Assembly: GCF_024362695.1 (NCBI RefSeq)
Contig: NC_065429.1
Coordinates: 930,001 to 994,000 of the forward strand
Direction: 5' to 3'
From: Pectinophora gossypiella
Taxonomy: Eukaryota > Arthropoda > Insecta > Lepidoptera > Gelechiidae
DNA length: 64,000 nucleotides
In this document: positions 51,770 through 61,572 of the stretch, piece after piece
Position numbering within the stretch: position 1 is the stretch's first letter
Layout of the letters: each line of letters starts with the position of its first letter
Translations under genes and position numbers: made by a program
The notes under the pieces: generated by a model
What the model was told of the DNA's origin: nothing
What the model saw: only the letters and a program-made list of their open reading frames with translations
The model's database searches: none

Positions 51770-52635
51770 CACTAATCCAGATCATAACGATGAAGTTCGC
51801 GAGCAGGACAGGCGCCACCATCACGATTGATAAGCGATCTCCCGTTCCACTCGCCGAAAGTCATAATAGATGTTTACATAAGCCATCTTCGGGCGCATCA
51901 GCGTCGTGCCGATTAAGGGTGGTATTAATAAACGAATCTAGAATAGAATAGAATAGAAAAAGTTTATTATAAATGGACAAGATATAATAGGATATGATAT
52001 AATAGATATGTTAGGATAATCTCAGCTGAGACTGCCCTCAAGATCATGCTCAAGTCTCTGTTTTTATATGAGAACTGTCACATTGACATGATCTTCAGGG
52101 CAGTCTCAGCTGAGATTATCCTAACACATCTATTATATCATATCCTATTATATCTTGTCCTTTTATAATAAACTTTTTCTATTCTATTCTATTCTAGATT
52201 AGTTTATTAATACCACCCTTAGAGTCGAAGTCAATTCAGTGTGGAAGATACGTGGAGGCTGGAGTGGAACATGTTCGACGGCACAAACTCGGACCTTATT
52301 CAGGATCCCGCGCGGAGGGTCCCTGGCTTTGACTCCAAACGAAAAATCTGGACCCGACTGAACCGGTGTAGGACCAACCATGGAAAGTCGAACCATCACC
52401 TACATAAATGGGGCTTAAAGGAGTCGCCATACTGTGAATGTGGTCACCCGGATCAAACCCTATCTCACGTAGTGAACGAGTGCCCTCTGCACCGATTCCC
52501 AGGTGGCATAGCCGAGCTGCATTGTGTGACGAATGCGGCAGAGACTTGGTTAGGGGAGCTTCAGCTGGATATATGGTCCACGCGGGATATTGTATTTTTG
52601 TCTGCCATACGCAATAATAATAATAACGAGTCGAC
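51770..52635 (+). pseudogene. LINE-X C-terminal remnant split by a mariner-like MITE
   Basis: The 52241-52635 frame reads HLHKWGLKESPYCECGHPDQ then TLSHVVNECPLHRF, the CxCGxPxQTxxHxxxxCP end of an insect non-LTR polymerase. The upstream part (51770-51913) is separated by the MITE at 51914-52221. Confidence 0.7.
51914..52221. mobile_element. Foldback MITE with TA duplications (Tc1/mariner-like)
   Basis: Perfect ends AGGGTGGTATTAATAAAC and their inverse, flanked by TA. Arms of about 120 bp (AATAGAATAGAATAG, GATATAATAGGATATGATAT, TAATCTCAGCTGAGACTGCC) leave a loop of about 50 bp. A second copy is at 54888-55556. Confidence 0.85.
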
Positions 52636-52636
52636 G

Positions 52637-52928
52637 TGTCTGGTATTGAATGTGTTCCTCTAGTTATTAAATAACTTGTAATGTACCCTCATTGATTTAA
52701 AAGATGTGTTGCTGTTGCAGTTTCTTTTCATTTCTTCTCCTCAGCCATAACACATTGGGAAATGACGTAAATTCAAAACTGTTACATTGACCTTCAACAA
52801 GTTTATCCATGATAATTACGTTAAATAAATGATTCTGGTTTCTGAGTGGTCGCCATGGCCGAAATCGGTCGGAGATCATCATCATATTTTAAAGCCGTGT
52901 TTGGACTCCTGTCTTCCGCGTCTGAATA
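52637..52928 (+). repeat. CR1-like LINE 3' end, then R5 scrap before gem exon 17
   Basis: GTCTGGTATTGAATGTGTTC to ATAAATGATTCTGGTTTCTG (52637-52845) equals 15880-16095. 52887-52928 (AAAGCCGTGTTTGGACTCCT, CGCGTCTGAATA) is R5 inverted, 18 nt before the exon 17 AG. Confidence 0.75.
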
Positions 52929-52946
52929 ACACGATATTTGTTGCAG

Positions 52947-53021
52947 GCTGTCTCGCGATGACATCATCCAGATTTGTGGACTCGCCGACGGCATCCGCCT
53001 ATTCAACGCACTGCACGCTAA
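52947..53021 (+). CDS. gem: gem exon 17 (SAM-like domain)
   Basis: Acceptor ATTTGTTGCAG, donor CTAA|GTGAGT. Reads LSRDDIIQICGLADGIRLFN then ALHA, matching LTRDDVIQICGPADGIRLFN of TFCP2. Confidence 0.98.
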
Positions 53022-53079
53022 GTGAGTACAAGTAACACAACAGAAACAGCCGATACGTTAGGGCTTTTTGAAAAAGCTC

Positions 53080-53480
53080 CTCACTAATTTAAGAGCCACG
53101 CTCTTGTCGGTGTAGCATTCTTCTAACTCTCCATGCTACTTTTTAGGAAAAAAATAGGGCAGTGGTTTCCCTCTTGCCTTCCGCCCCGCAGTACTCTGTC
53201 TGACGCGAGTGGGATGGCGCCCAGAGTAGTCTATTACAAAGCCATAGTACTGACAGTTACTGCTGCCCTCTGTCAGGTTCCTGTGACTTGTTCCTTCCGT
53301 CCTGCATTGCCGTACCGATAGCTCCCATCTTCGCCTCTGCAACCGTTGAGGTCTTCACCCGTATCCTTGGGCAAGGGTTCTACGTTATACCCGTAGGTCT
53401 GGGTTCCTATTCGAACTCGGCCATTATCTCACTCCGGCCTACTGAAGTGAGAGGCGCTCACCCCCGCGGCAAGGACGCGC
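53080..53480 (-). mobile_element. Repeat R5, longest copy
   Basis: CTAATTTAAGAGCCACGCTC, CGCAGTACTCTGTCTGACGC, GACTTGTTCCTTCCGTCCTG, CAACCGTTGAGGTCTTCACC. No catalytic frame recognised. Confidence 0.8.
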
Positions 53481-53499
53481 CGAACAGGAAAACTAAAAA

Positions 53500-53795
53500 C
53501 GAATACAAAGAGTAGTTGTAATTGTTGAAATAATAATTAGAATATAATTTTGACTTGTATTCCTTATTTAAGCGTATTTTGTTAGAGTCGATTTAGAACG
53601 ACCTTTTTGTGTTTAAATTTCAAAAAGAGAAATCCGCCATTTTGATTCTGGCAGGTGAACTGTGAAAAGTTTCGCAGTTCGTCCGCTAGGCGGTATTTTA
53701 CGCGTTAAAATTATTGTGCTTTGCCCCACCGGGATTCGAACCCGGGACCTCTGGAACGTGAGCCCAACGCTCAACAACTGGACCACGGACTCACG
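53500..53795. repeat. Repeat T and an inverted SINE-C head
   Basis: 53500-53710 (TACAAAGAGTAGTTGTAATT, AGAGAAATCCGCCATTTTGA, GTCCGCTAGGCGGT) matches 56565-56767. 53723-53795 is a SINE-C tRNA-like head (GGGATTCGAACCCGGGACC) on the minus strand. Confidence 0.75.
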
Positions 53796-53846
53796 GACTC
53801 GTTAATAAAATAAATAAATTTGTAATAATAGTTTGTTTGTGTGCAG

Positions 53847-53979
53847 ACGCATCGCGCCGCGCCTCACGCTGTACGTGTGCGCACACGCAGGCGGCGTGTA
53901 CAGCGCGCTGTACCTGCACGCCTGCCGGGCGGCGGAGCTGGCGCACAAGCTGCGGGCGCTGCTGCCCGAGCCCGCCAAG
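53847..53979 (+). CDS. gem: gem exon 18
   Basis: Acceptor TTTGTGTGCAG, donor AAG|GTGAGG. Reads RIAPRLTLYVCAHAGGVYSA then LYLHACRAAELAHKLRALLP, matching RPRLTIYVC..AIYLEELTAVELTEKIAQL of TFCP2 without its Gln-rich insert. Very GC-rich. Confidence 0.95.
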
Positions 53980-54184
53980 GTGAGGTTTTTTTTTTAAAGA
54001 ACGTCTAAGGCCCTGTACCGAGGTTTTTCTTGCAGCTACTTTTCCCCGGCTATACAGGTTGTGAGCTGCAGTAGTTTTAGGCGGATGAGACGTTCGTTAT
54101 GTAAAAATTGACGATTCAAAGTGTAACTATGTTACCTACTGAATAAAGATATTTTTGAATTTGAATTTGTTGCATTGTGGCCAG
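53980..54184 (+). mobile_element. gem intron 18, almost wholly a LINE-S 3' end
   Basis: About 180 of 205 bp (from AAGAACGTCTAAGGCCCTGT to ATTTTTGAATTTGAATTTG) is the LINE-S 3' end in sense orientation, leaving about 23 nt of other sequence. It carries an AATAAA and an internal TTTCTTGCAG that could act as cryptic signals. Confidence 0.8.
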
Positions 54185-54361
54185 GAGTGCGAGACGGTGC
54201 TGGTGTGCGGGCCGCACGGGTCCCGCGTGCGTCTGTCGGACGAGCTGGTGCGCCACCTGCCCGACCACGGCACCTTCCGCCTGCACAGCCTGGACCCGCA
54301 CACGCTGCTACTGGCGCCCACCGCGCCCACGCCGCCCGCCGCGCCCGCCCACAACGGGTAG
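54185..54361 (+). CDS. gem: gem exon 19 (last coding exon)
   Basis: Acceptor TGTGGCCAG, stop TAG at 54359-54361. Reads ECETVLVCGPHGSRVRLSDE then LVRHLPDHGTFRL and a Pro/Ala tail TAPTPPAAPAHNG. It aligns with the IYKQGPTGIHVLISDEMIQ segment of TFCP2. A 3' UTR must follow, but I could not fix its end: no clear AATAAA lies before the SINE-B at 54537. Confidence 0.95.
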   Translation, partial: ECETVLVCGPHGSRVRLSDELVRHLPDHGTFRLHSLDPHTLLLAPTAPTPPAAPAHNG

Positions 54362-54536
54362 AACACCACCGTCCTTTATAAACAAATAGACCACCGATCT
54401 CTGTAAGAGAAACGTCCGCGGCGCACATCTTGTCACTGAGCGATAGCGTGTACCGATATTGCACATTATTTCAAAATCAAAAAAATCAAAATAGTTTCTT
54501 TGCTTTAAATAGTACATCATATGTAACCCCGTTATC

Positions 54537-54833
54537 GGAGCTCGGTGGCGCAGCGGTTACCGCGCTCGGTTTGCGATTGTTGAAGTAAAGCAACTTTCGC
54601 AAAGGCCGGTCATAGGATGGGTGACCACAAAAAAAAAGTTTTCATCTCGAGCTCCTCCGTGCTTCGGAAGGCACGTTAAGCCGTTGGTCCCGGCTGCATT
54701 AGCAGTCGTTAATAACCATCAATCCGCACTGGGCCCGCGTGGTGGTTTAAGGCCCGATCTCCCTATCCATCCATAGGGAAGGCCCGTGCCCCAGCAGTGG
54801 GGACGTTAATGGGCTGGTGATGATGATGATGAA
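54537..54833 (+). mobile_element. SINE-B, full length
   Basis: GGAGCTCGGTGGCGCAGCGG to GGGCTGGTGATGATGATGA. Probably in or just after the gem 3' UTR. Confidence 0.92.
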
Positions 54834-54887
54834 CGTCTCAATTTGAGGGAACGAACTTGTACTCGCTATCAACTTAATCTATACGTA

Positions 54888-55556
54888 TTAAGGGTGGTAT
54901 TAAACAGAAATCAGAATCATTCATTCAACGTAATTATCGTGGATAAAATTGTTGCAGGTCAATGTAAAATTTTTGAATTCACGTCATTTATTTATTTATT
55001 TGGTCAACCAACGGCAAGTACACTGGTACATGGTTACAGTTTGCAGTTAATACATATAAAAAACTAAGCGCCTCGCCACTTACAGGTGGACACAACGTGC
55101 ACTAATACTTTAGGTACTTAATTACAAAATTAAATTAGAGCTAGAAAAAGTAACAACTTACAATGATTAAAAAGTATCTGTTATAGATAAAACAGTCTTT
55201 TTGATTCGAGGAACAGATGTGAAGAAGATATCTATTTTATCTGCATACAATTCGTAAGGTTTCATTTCCCAAGGTGTTAAGGCTGAGGAGAAGAAATGAC
55301 AAGAAACTGCAACAGCAACACATCTTTTAAATCAATGAGGGTATTTATTACAAGTTATTTAATAACTAGAGGAACGCATTTAATACCAGACATTTTTATC
55401 ATTTAGGTAGTCATTAATCTTATAATAAAACTAATTTCAGCTTTGAGACTGCCCTCAAGATCATGTCAATGTGACAGTTCTCATATAAAAACAGGGACTT
55501 GAGCATGATCTTGAGGGGTAGTCTCAGCTGAGGTTGGTTTATTGATACCACCCTTA
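54888..55556. mobile_element. Mariner-like MITE copy 2 with two nested insertions
   Basis: Outer ends TAAGGGTGGTATTAA and GATACCACCCTTA. Inside is a minus-strand CR1-like 3' end (54903-55430), itself split at CGTCATTT by an unassigned 280-bp element (54985-55262, (ATTT)n end, TCATTT repeated at both sides). Confidence 0.8.
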
Positions 55557-55641
55557 CAACACGATTCGGACACTATTTTAGGAAAAAACTGAAGCTATTT
55601 TGTGTCTATTTGTTTATAGGATGTCGGTAGAAGCGCTGGTT

Positions 55642-55717
55642 CCAACTTGCAGCAATGAGTCCAACTTGCACCAATGAGTCCAACTTGCACCAATAAGTCC
55701 AACTTGCACCAATGAGT
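55642..55717. repeat. 19-bp tandem repeat, 4 copies
   Basis: Unit TCCAACTTGCACCAATGAG with one or two substitutions. Confidence 0.9.
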
Positions 55718-55734
55718 TATTATCTCAAGTGCAG

Positions 55735-56042
55735 TTTATTTCGGTTACACCACCTATCACGTTGTGCTAACAGAAAGCTCGGTGAGGTGTGGTTATATTA
55801 TGTTTCCTCTTTAGTAATACTCAAATGTTAGAATTAGAATGTATCTCGAAGTATGTGCATAACTTTGATGAGGGTAGAAGCGAAAGTGGTGTTTCAGGAT
55901 CACCGTAAGTGGAATTCCGTGGTGTCCACCCCGACGGGAAATAGGCGTGATGTAGTGTATATGTATGTTAATCTTAGTACCTATGCTCTCGGATTTGACA
56001 TAAACAGCCTATATACGTCCCACTGCTGGGCACAGACCTCCA
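55735..56042. repeat. Repeat Q scrap, RTE-like tail, SINE-A scrap
   Basis: AGAAAGCTCGGTGAGGTGTG (55772), GTGTTTCAGGATCACCGTAA to GACGGGAAATAGGCGTGA (55890-55950), CAGCCTATATACGTCCCACT (56006-56042). Confidence 0.55.
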
Positions 56043-56210
56043 CGCCGCTACACAAGTGGGTGGGTAACTTTAAAAAAAGGAGTCAATTTGGAAAAACTCG
56101 CCTCTTAAATTGATCCCGGGACCTCTTAGTCAGTGGCCTGTGTAGCCACTACTCAGTCGTGCATAAAGGTAATTATTAGTAGTTATGTTCAAATGCTCGC
56201 CGGAGCTCGG

Positions 56211-56507
56211 TGGCGCAGCGGTAAACGCGCTCGGTATGCGATTGTTGAAGTTAAGCAACTTTCGCAAAGGCCGGTCATAGGATGGGTGACCACAAAAAAG
56301 AAACAAAAAAGTTTTTATCTCGAGCTTCTCCGTGCTTCGGAAGGCACGTTAAGCCGTTGGTCTCGGCTGCATTGGCAGTCGTTAATAACCACCAATCCGC
56401 ACTGGGCCCGCGTGATGGTTTAAGGCCCGATCTCCCTATCCATCCATAGGGAAGGCCCGTGTCTCAGCAGTGGGGACGTTAATGGGCTGATGATGATGAT
56501 GATGATG
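56211..56507 (+). mobile_element. SINE-B, full length with target duplication
   Basis: GAGCTCGGTGGCGCAGCGGT to (TGATGA)n. ATGTTCAAATGC before and ATGTTCAAACGC after mark its target duplication. Confidence 0.92.
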
Positions 56508-56564
56508 TTCAAACGCCATGTTGAATTAAGTTAGTACTAACTATCGCCTCATGAAACTAATACA

Positions 56565-56767
56565 AAGAGTAGTTATAATTGTTTAAATAATAATTAGAGT
56601 ATAATTTTGATTTGTATTCCTTATTTAAGCGTATTTTGTTAAGCGTCGATTTAGAACGACCATTTTGTGTTTAAATTTCAAAAAGAGAAATCCGCCATTT
56701 TGAATACAGCAGGTGAACTGTCAAAAGCTTCGCAGTTCGCCCGCTAGGCGGTGTTTTACGCGTTAAT
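56565..56767. repeat. Repeat T copy
   Basis: TACAAAGAGTAGTTATAATT to CCCGCTAGGCGGTGTTTTAC, as at 53500-53710. GGCGCCACTGTTGTA follows. 56780-56975 unassigned. Confidence 0.75.
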
Positions 56768-56975
56768 ATGGCGCCACTGTTGTACATACTAAAATATAAC
56801 TGCTGTGTTAATTGTAATCTTCAATGTTGTCAATGAACGCAGTTGATTGTCGACCGTAACAGACGGCGAAACGGTTCACAGCAGTTGAATGACCTAATAC
56901 TAGGTTTGATAAAGTCGGTCATTGACCTAACTTTGTTTGTAAAGGAAAAAAAGGTATATTTAATATTTAATTTAA

Positions 56976-57600
56976 CCCATGGTATAAGAAAACCGGGTAT
57001 ACTCAAAAGTGACAGCTAACATTTCAAGGTTAGCCCAGCTGACGTCATCCGACCCTGCGTTGCCATTTCGTAAAAAATAAATTACCCACGTCCAATGTTT
57101 TTAATTTACTTTGCAAGGAAATTTTGAACTTTTAGTAAAATATTTTCTTACAGTTTTAATGATGTTTATGTATGTGACAAGTAATAGTAATTAAATACAT
57201 TAGTCAGTAATTGGATATTTGACTGGGTCAAAGATAAATCATAAAATGCTAATATAGAAATAGAAGCCAATCTAAGATGATCAAAAATCAATCTCATTTT
57301 ACTTTTCGACTTATTCGAATTATGTAACAATGAGTACGACGTTTGACCGCTTTTATTGATGACGTCACAGGACAGTATTTCCATACAAACTCCAAAGGAA
57401 ACTTTCGTTTTGACGTTTCGTAAAAAGTATCTCATTTGACTAGGTTGTCAAGTAGCCTATTCACTTATTTTTCAATAATAAAATTTACGTCCTTGGAATG
57501 TTGGAGATACCAATTTAGTGGTAACACTTACGTCATCAAAGGGCTAGCAATTGGCTTTTCATAGGATTGAGCATACCTGGTTTTCTTGTACCATGATTTA
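56976..57600. mobile_element. MITE-O, complete, with nested MITE-P-like element (57205-57455)
   Basis: TTAA CCCATGGTATAAGAAAACC at left and GGTTTTCTTGTACCATGA TTTAA at right: inverted ends next to TTAA, as in piggyBac MITEs. The nested element starts ATTTGACTGGGTCAAAG and ends CTCATTTGACTAGG. Confidence 0.75.
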
Positions 57601-57714
57601 ACCTGTGCAGCTATTTATTAGCTTTAATGTTAATTTTGATTGTTGTATCAATAATTGTTATTTGTTTATAGAACATGTAACGCCCCAGGCGATGAATGTT
57701 ATTTTTTTTATCAA

Positions 57715-58097
57715 GTTATTGGTGCTAATTCCTGTAAATACCATCTAATTTTATTTTAAGTTATATCTGTCATTTTCTTATCCGCCGAAAAGGAAAGGGA
57801 CGGGTAATCGACAAGCGTAAAATTTATGGAACACACGTCAATTTTAAGCACAAATCTAAAACAACCGTCTAAAAATTTTACATCAGTCAATAACCCGACA
57901 CAGTTGGTAGACAGCATGTCAAACGGATTGCATACCAGTGACGTACCTTTTTGATTCGCTCGGGTTATTCATTAATTTACTCATTCTTCCTAAAATTAAG
58001 AGCTGTGAATCATCCGTCCCTTTCCTTTTCGACGGATATGAAACTGACGGATATAACTTAAAATAAAATTAGGCGGTGTCTGCAGGAATCGGGGCCA
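57715..58097. mobile_element. MITE-L copy with extra internal sequence
   Basis: Same arms as 48900-49213. An added segment (57885-57960, TACATCAGTCAATAACCCGA) lies in the loop. TCAAG occurs on both sides. Confidence 0.8.
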
Positions 58098-58329
58098 TTG
58101 TCAAGAAACAGGATGCGCCAGGAGTGTCCTAGCATTCTTGTCCACTGTTGTGTCGACTCCACCTTGAGCGCAATAAGGGCATGAGGGTGATGAGTTTATT
58201 ATGTTCGTAATAAATAAATCTTGTTTATAATCTTGTTGGTAAAAGTAAGATGGTATTTTGTGAATAGATTATGGATAGTATATAGTTATTGTGCAATGAT
58301 GAAAAGTTTGAAGGGAATTGGCTATTTGA

Positions 58330-58600
58330 CAGTTGAACTGTTTATGTGTACAAAAATCTTTAATAAACTGCCAGAAAGTATCAGAGGCCTGCCTGTAAGA
58401 GTGTTTAGACGATCTTTGTTTAAGCTACTGAGCGAGAATCCTTTTTATAGTGTCAGTGAATTTCTTGATCACAAAATGTAATAATTAATCTCTCTGTATT
58501 TGCATACCAATATTGTTTTGGTTAAATGTGTGAAACTTTAATTTAGTCATATATAACAACCAATGTACCACATTTACCGCAAATAAATGATTTGATTTGA
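58330..58600 (+). pseudogene. LINE reverse transcriptase C-terminal remnant
   Basis: Frame reads FNKLPESIRGLPVRVFRRSL then FYSVSEFL and stops at 58481, the usual end of a CR1/jockey-group polymerase. 3' end GCAAATAAATGATTTGATTT. Confidence 0.65.
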
Positions 58601-58749
58601 AAATATGAAATATGTCCGAAATAGTAGTTTCTCATTTAACGATAATCATCCAATAGTTTAACTTTATTAAGATCATTTTTAAAAATTTGATTTTTACAAA
58701 ATAAGAACGCGGTTATTTGGCGGCCATGATTGAGTTTGGTGACGTCACA

Positions 58750-58908
58750 CATACATACATAAACTCACGCCTATTTCCCACCGGGGTAAGCAGAGACTAT
58801 AGAATTCCATTTGCTTCGATCCTGACACACTTCTCTTGCTTCCTCCACATTCATCATTCACTTCATACACGCACGCCGGTTCAGAGTAGATCGTATTGAA
58901 CCTTTACA
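58750..58908 (-). repeat. RTE-like LINE 3' end
   Basis: ACTCACGCCTATTTCCCACC, TTGCTTCGATCCTGACACAC, CACGCACGCCGGTTCA, as at 3738-3880. Confidence 0.8.
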
Positions 58909-59393
58909 AAATAAACAAACTATCTGTCAGGTTTCAAGTTATACTGTTTGACAGTTTTTTTTTTCATTGAAATGTGACGTCACTGGGCGAAATGTCACGT
59001 GACCAAACGTTTTCGCGCGAAATTTTAAAATGAAGAATACGTTGATTTCTATTATATTAAGCTTTTTCGAAAAATAAAACAAAAAAAAATCGAAACATTT
59101 CATTTATCACATCACCATCATCCAACACCCCATCATCAACATTCCACCATTCCATTTAATTATTAATTTACAGGTTTTATTTCATTTTCTTTTCATTTTA
59201 GAAATATTTTAAGAGGCATAGAATAAGCGTTTTACAATACTTATCTGAAAACTGTCAAATAGCCAATTGTCGTAAAATTAATTTCTATCAATTATTTGTC
59301 TTAGTGTTGAACTCGTTAGTGGAGTCAATGAAGGAGTTCACTTCTAACTTGCCAGGGACAGGTTCGATTTTGATGATTTTTTCTTTTGTATTG
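58909..59393. other. No recognised feature
   Basis: AT-rich. TGTGACGTCACTG near 58974 may derive from a MITE-P relative. Confidence 0.3.
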
Positions 59394-59585
59394 GGGTGAA
59401 TATCAAAATTTCAAGTTTGATGGCGAAATTTCATATTATTTTTTCGTGAAAAATTGGGTTCCGACGTGAAAAAGATCCAAAAGGATCCTCGGTTCCGACA
59501 TGAAAAAGGAATTTTTCAATTCCCAATTTTTCACGAAAAAATTATATGACAGTCGCCACCAAACGACACATTTTGATATTCACCC
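59394..59585. mobile_element. Foldback element, about 70-bp arms
   Basis: GGGTGAATATCAAAAT at left and ATTTTGATATTCACCC at right; TTTTTTCGTGAAAAATTGGG mirrored internally; the loop carries GGATCC. Confidence 0.8.
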
Positions 59586-59707
59586 ATTGGCAGTTTTTCA
59601 TATCATTGAAAATTAGAAACATCTTTGGCAAATTAGATGTTAAAAAAGTGATCCTTCAATGATTCCGTTTTACCTTTAGTGGTTCGGAACCCTAAAAAAA
59701 GATTATT

Positions 59708-60020
59708 TAGCCGTGGTAGCCCAGTTGGTAGAACACTTGATTCTCACTGTAAGGTCGCAGGTTCGAATCCAGCACGGGCCTAAACCTATGATTTTCGAAA
59801 TCTTTTCGAATTCATGTTTGGATCATAAATGATTATCACGTGCTCAGCGGTGAAGGAAAACGTCGTCAGAAAACCCACATACCCGAGAAATGCATTTCGG
59901 AGATATGTGAACTGACCTGAATTGGGCTGGTTTTTCCTTTGTGGGTTGGAAGGTCAGACAGGCAGTCGCTTCTGTGAAAAACTGGACCCTGTGAGAAACA
60001 GGATAACGTTGAAGATGATG
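59708..60020 (+). mobile_element. SINE-D, full length
   Basis: Head AGCCGTGGTAGCCCAGTTGG, box B GGTTCGAATCC, TTCGAATTCATGTTTGGATC, AAGGTCAGACAGGCAGTCGC, (GATGAT) tail. 60021-60251 unassigned. Confidence 0.9.
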
Positions 60021-60251
60021 AGTTTAACGCAGGTGCCTTAAGAGTGCCTCACGCACGCCCCACGCGTTGCTGTACGGAGTATTAAAAAAAAATGTTATAT
60101 TTTATATAAGATTTTATACCATATTATTATATTGCAGGTAGTTACTGCATGCCGTAGCTAGATGGTAGTTAAGGTAAATGTATGGATTGTATTTGTAAAT
60201 AAATATATATGTTAGTTAAATATTGTTTGATTTATTTACCCGAGAATAAGT

Positions 60252-60410
60252 ATACAGGGTGTTAGTGACTTAGTAACGAATACTGAGGGGGATGATTCAG
60301 ACCATGATTTTGAGGTTGATATCCCAATGTTTACGTTACGATGTCACTAACACCCTGTAGGTATATCTATTCAGGTTCTTAGTGACACCGTAACGAATAC
60401 TGAGGGAGTA
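60252..60410. mobile_element. MITE-M, compact palindromic copy
   Basis: ACAGGGTGTTAGTGACTTAG at left, CGATGTCACTAACACCCTGT at right, then a second partial copy GTTCTTAGTGACACCGTAAC. Confidence 0.85.
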
Positions 60411-60773
60411 AAGTATCGATCAATTTTCCTTTTAGCCTTTAGGATGAAACGAGCTAAATTATGTACACTCTAATGTACATAATGTAGATTATATTTTCAT
60501 ATTTTGACGAAATAATTTTATTTTGACGGAACTAAAAGGAAGCAATTAGACAGCAATTATTGGTCATAATTTCAACGATAAATACGAATTTTACGAAGGG
60601 CTAGTGACCGGCCATTCTGACGCTGACCCTACCGCAGTCCTAGCTGTGCCTGTACTAACAATGATTGTGATGGTTGAGTATTAATAAGTGCCTGACAAAT
60701 TATAAAAGCAATAGTGTTGGAGCGCGTTGTCTAGATTGTGCAGGCGTTTGCAACTATTATCGCTTTATAATAA

Positions 60774-61180
60774 CGGCCTCTGTGGTCCAGTGGTTGAGCG
60801 TTGGGCTCACGAACGGAGGCCCCGGATTTGAATCCCGATGGGGACAATCACTTTGTTATCCCTAGTTTGGTTAGGACATTACAGGCTGATCACCTGATTG
60901 TCCGACAGTAAGATGATCCGTGCTTCGGAAGGCACGTTACGCCGTTGGTCCAGGTTACTGCTTACTGATGTACGTAGTCGTTACATGAGCCATGTCAGGG
61001 GCCTTTGGCGGCTCTTACATCAGTAAGTAGTAACCGGGACCAATAGCTTAACGTGCCTTCCGAAGCACGGATCATCTTAATTTCGGACAATCAGGTGATC
61101 AGCCTGTAATGTCCTAACCAAACATGGGATCACAAAGTGCTTTTTGTGATATCTCCTCACCGGGATTCGAACCCGGGACC
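60774..61180. mobile_element. Two SINE-C copies in inverted orientation
   Basis: 60774-61015 (+) from GGCCTCTGTGGTCCAGTGG to TTTGGCGGCTC, meeting 61014-61180 (-) from TTACATCAGTAAGTAGTAAC to GGGATTCGAACCCGGGACC. The pair could fold into a long hairpin. Confidence 0.85.
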
Positions 61181-61572
61181 TAATGCCAATAGGCCCGCCT
61201 CCTGAACAGTACCCAGTTTAGAACCTTGTCGCACTATCATATTTGACATTTGATGAGACTTACAGTTTAATTTGTCAAAAAAGTTAATGTGACATGGTTT
61301 CAAAATGTATACAAATTAGTACTCGTGAGTCAAAAAACATTCTTTCGTCAAACTCACCTTGAACAGTCCTTAAACCAGTCATCCAGGCCCTCACCTAAAA
61401 ACATGATTATCGGCAGGTGGCACCAGGACACATCGACTGACTCGCTTACTATACCCTTAGTATCGATTGCAGACCGCAAGCTAAGGCCACATTGAAGCAA
61501 AGAGGGATTTTCCAGGCTACTTTCCCCAAACACAACATAGATGGCGCTGTACAGCTTTAACGTGATAATTTT
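61181..61572. other. No recognised gene; one AGATGGCGC motif
   Basis: CATAGATGGCGCTGTACAG at 61536-61554 is another CTCF-like motif. Short ORFs only. Confidence 0.35.

Larger units (their letters stand above)
7256..54361 (+). other. gem: gem (gemini/TFCP2-like) gene, coding span, 19 exons, 677 residues
   Basis: Hand-assembled gene model: 19 GT-AG exons with matching phases, total 2034 nt. The product is a CP2/LSF-type transcription factor that binds DNA in the nucleus as an oligomer. Residues about 219-420 (exons 7-11) match the CP2 domain: FQYVLAAATS, ETLTYLNQGQPYEIKL, FHERRLQY, VNCISTEFTAKKHGGEKGVP, KLKGADRKHKQDREK. Residues about 512-575 (exons 16-17) match the SAM-like domain: QQWLSRNRF, FTNFCGADLL, LSRDDIIQICG, ADGIRLFNAL. 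The remainder matches the ubiquitin-like C-terminal oligomerisation region of TFCP2. Between them is a low-complexity Ser/Pro linker in small exons 12-15. It is CP2-type rather than grainyhead-type because of the SAM-like domain and overall similarity to TFCP2. Introns are long and nearly filled with transposons. Exons 2-4 and 13-15 may be alternatively used. Exon 1 is inferred from phase only. Confidence 0.93.

Noticed and set aside
54116..54464. Several ORFs in both strands around gem exon 19
   Set aside because: High GC makes all frames open. Only the frame in phase with exon 18 matches TFCP2.
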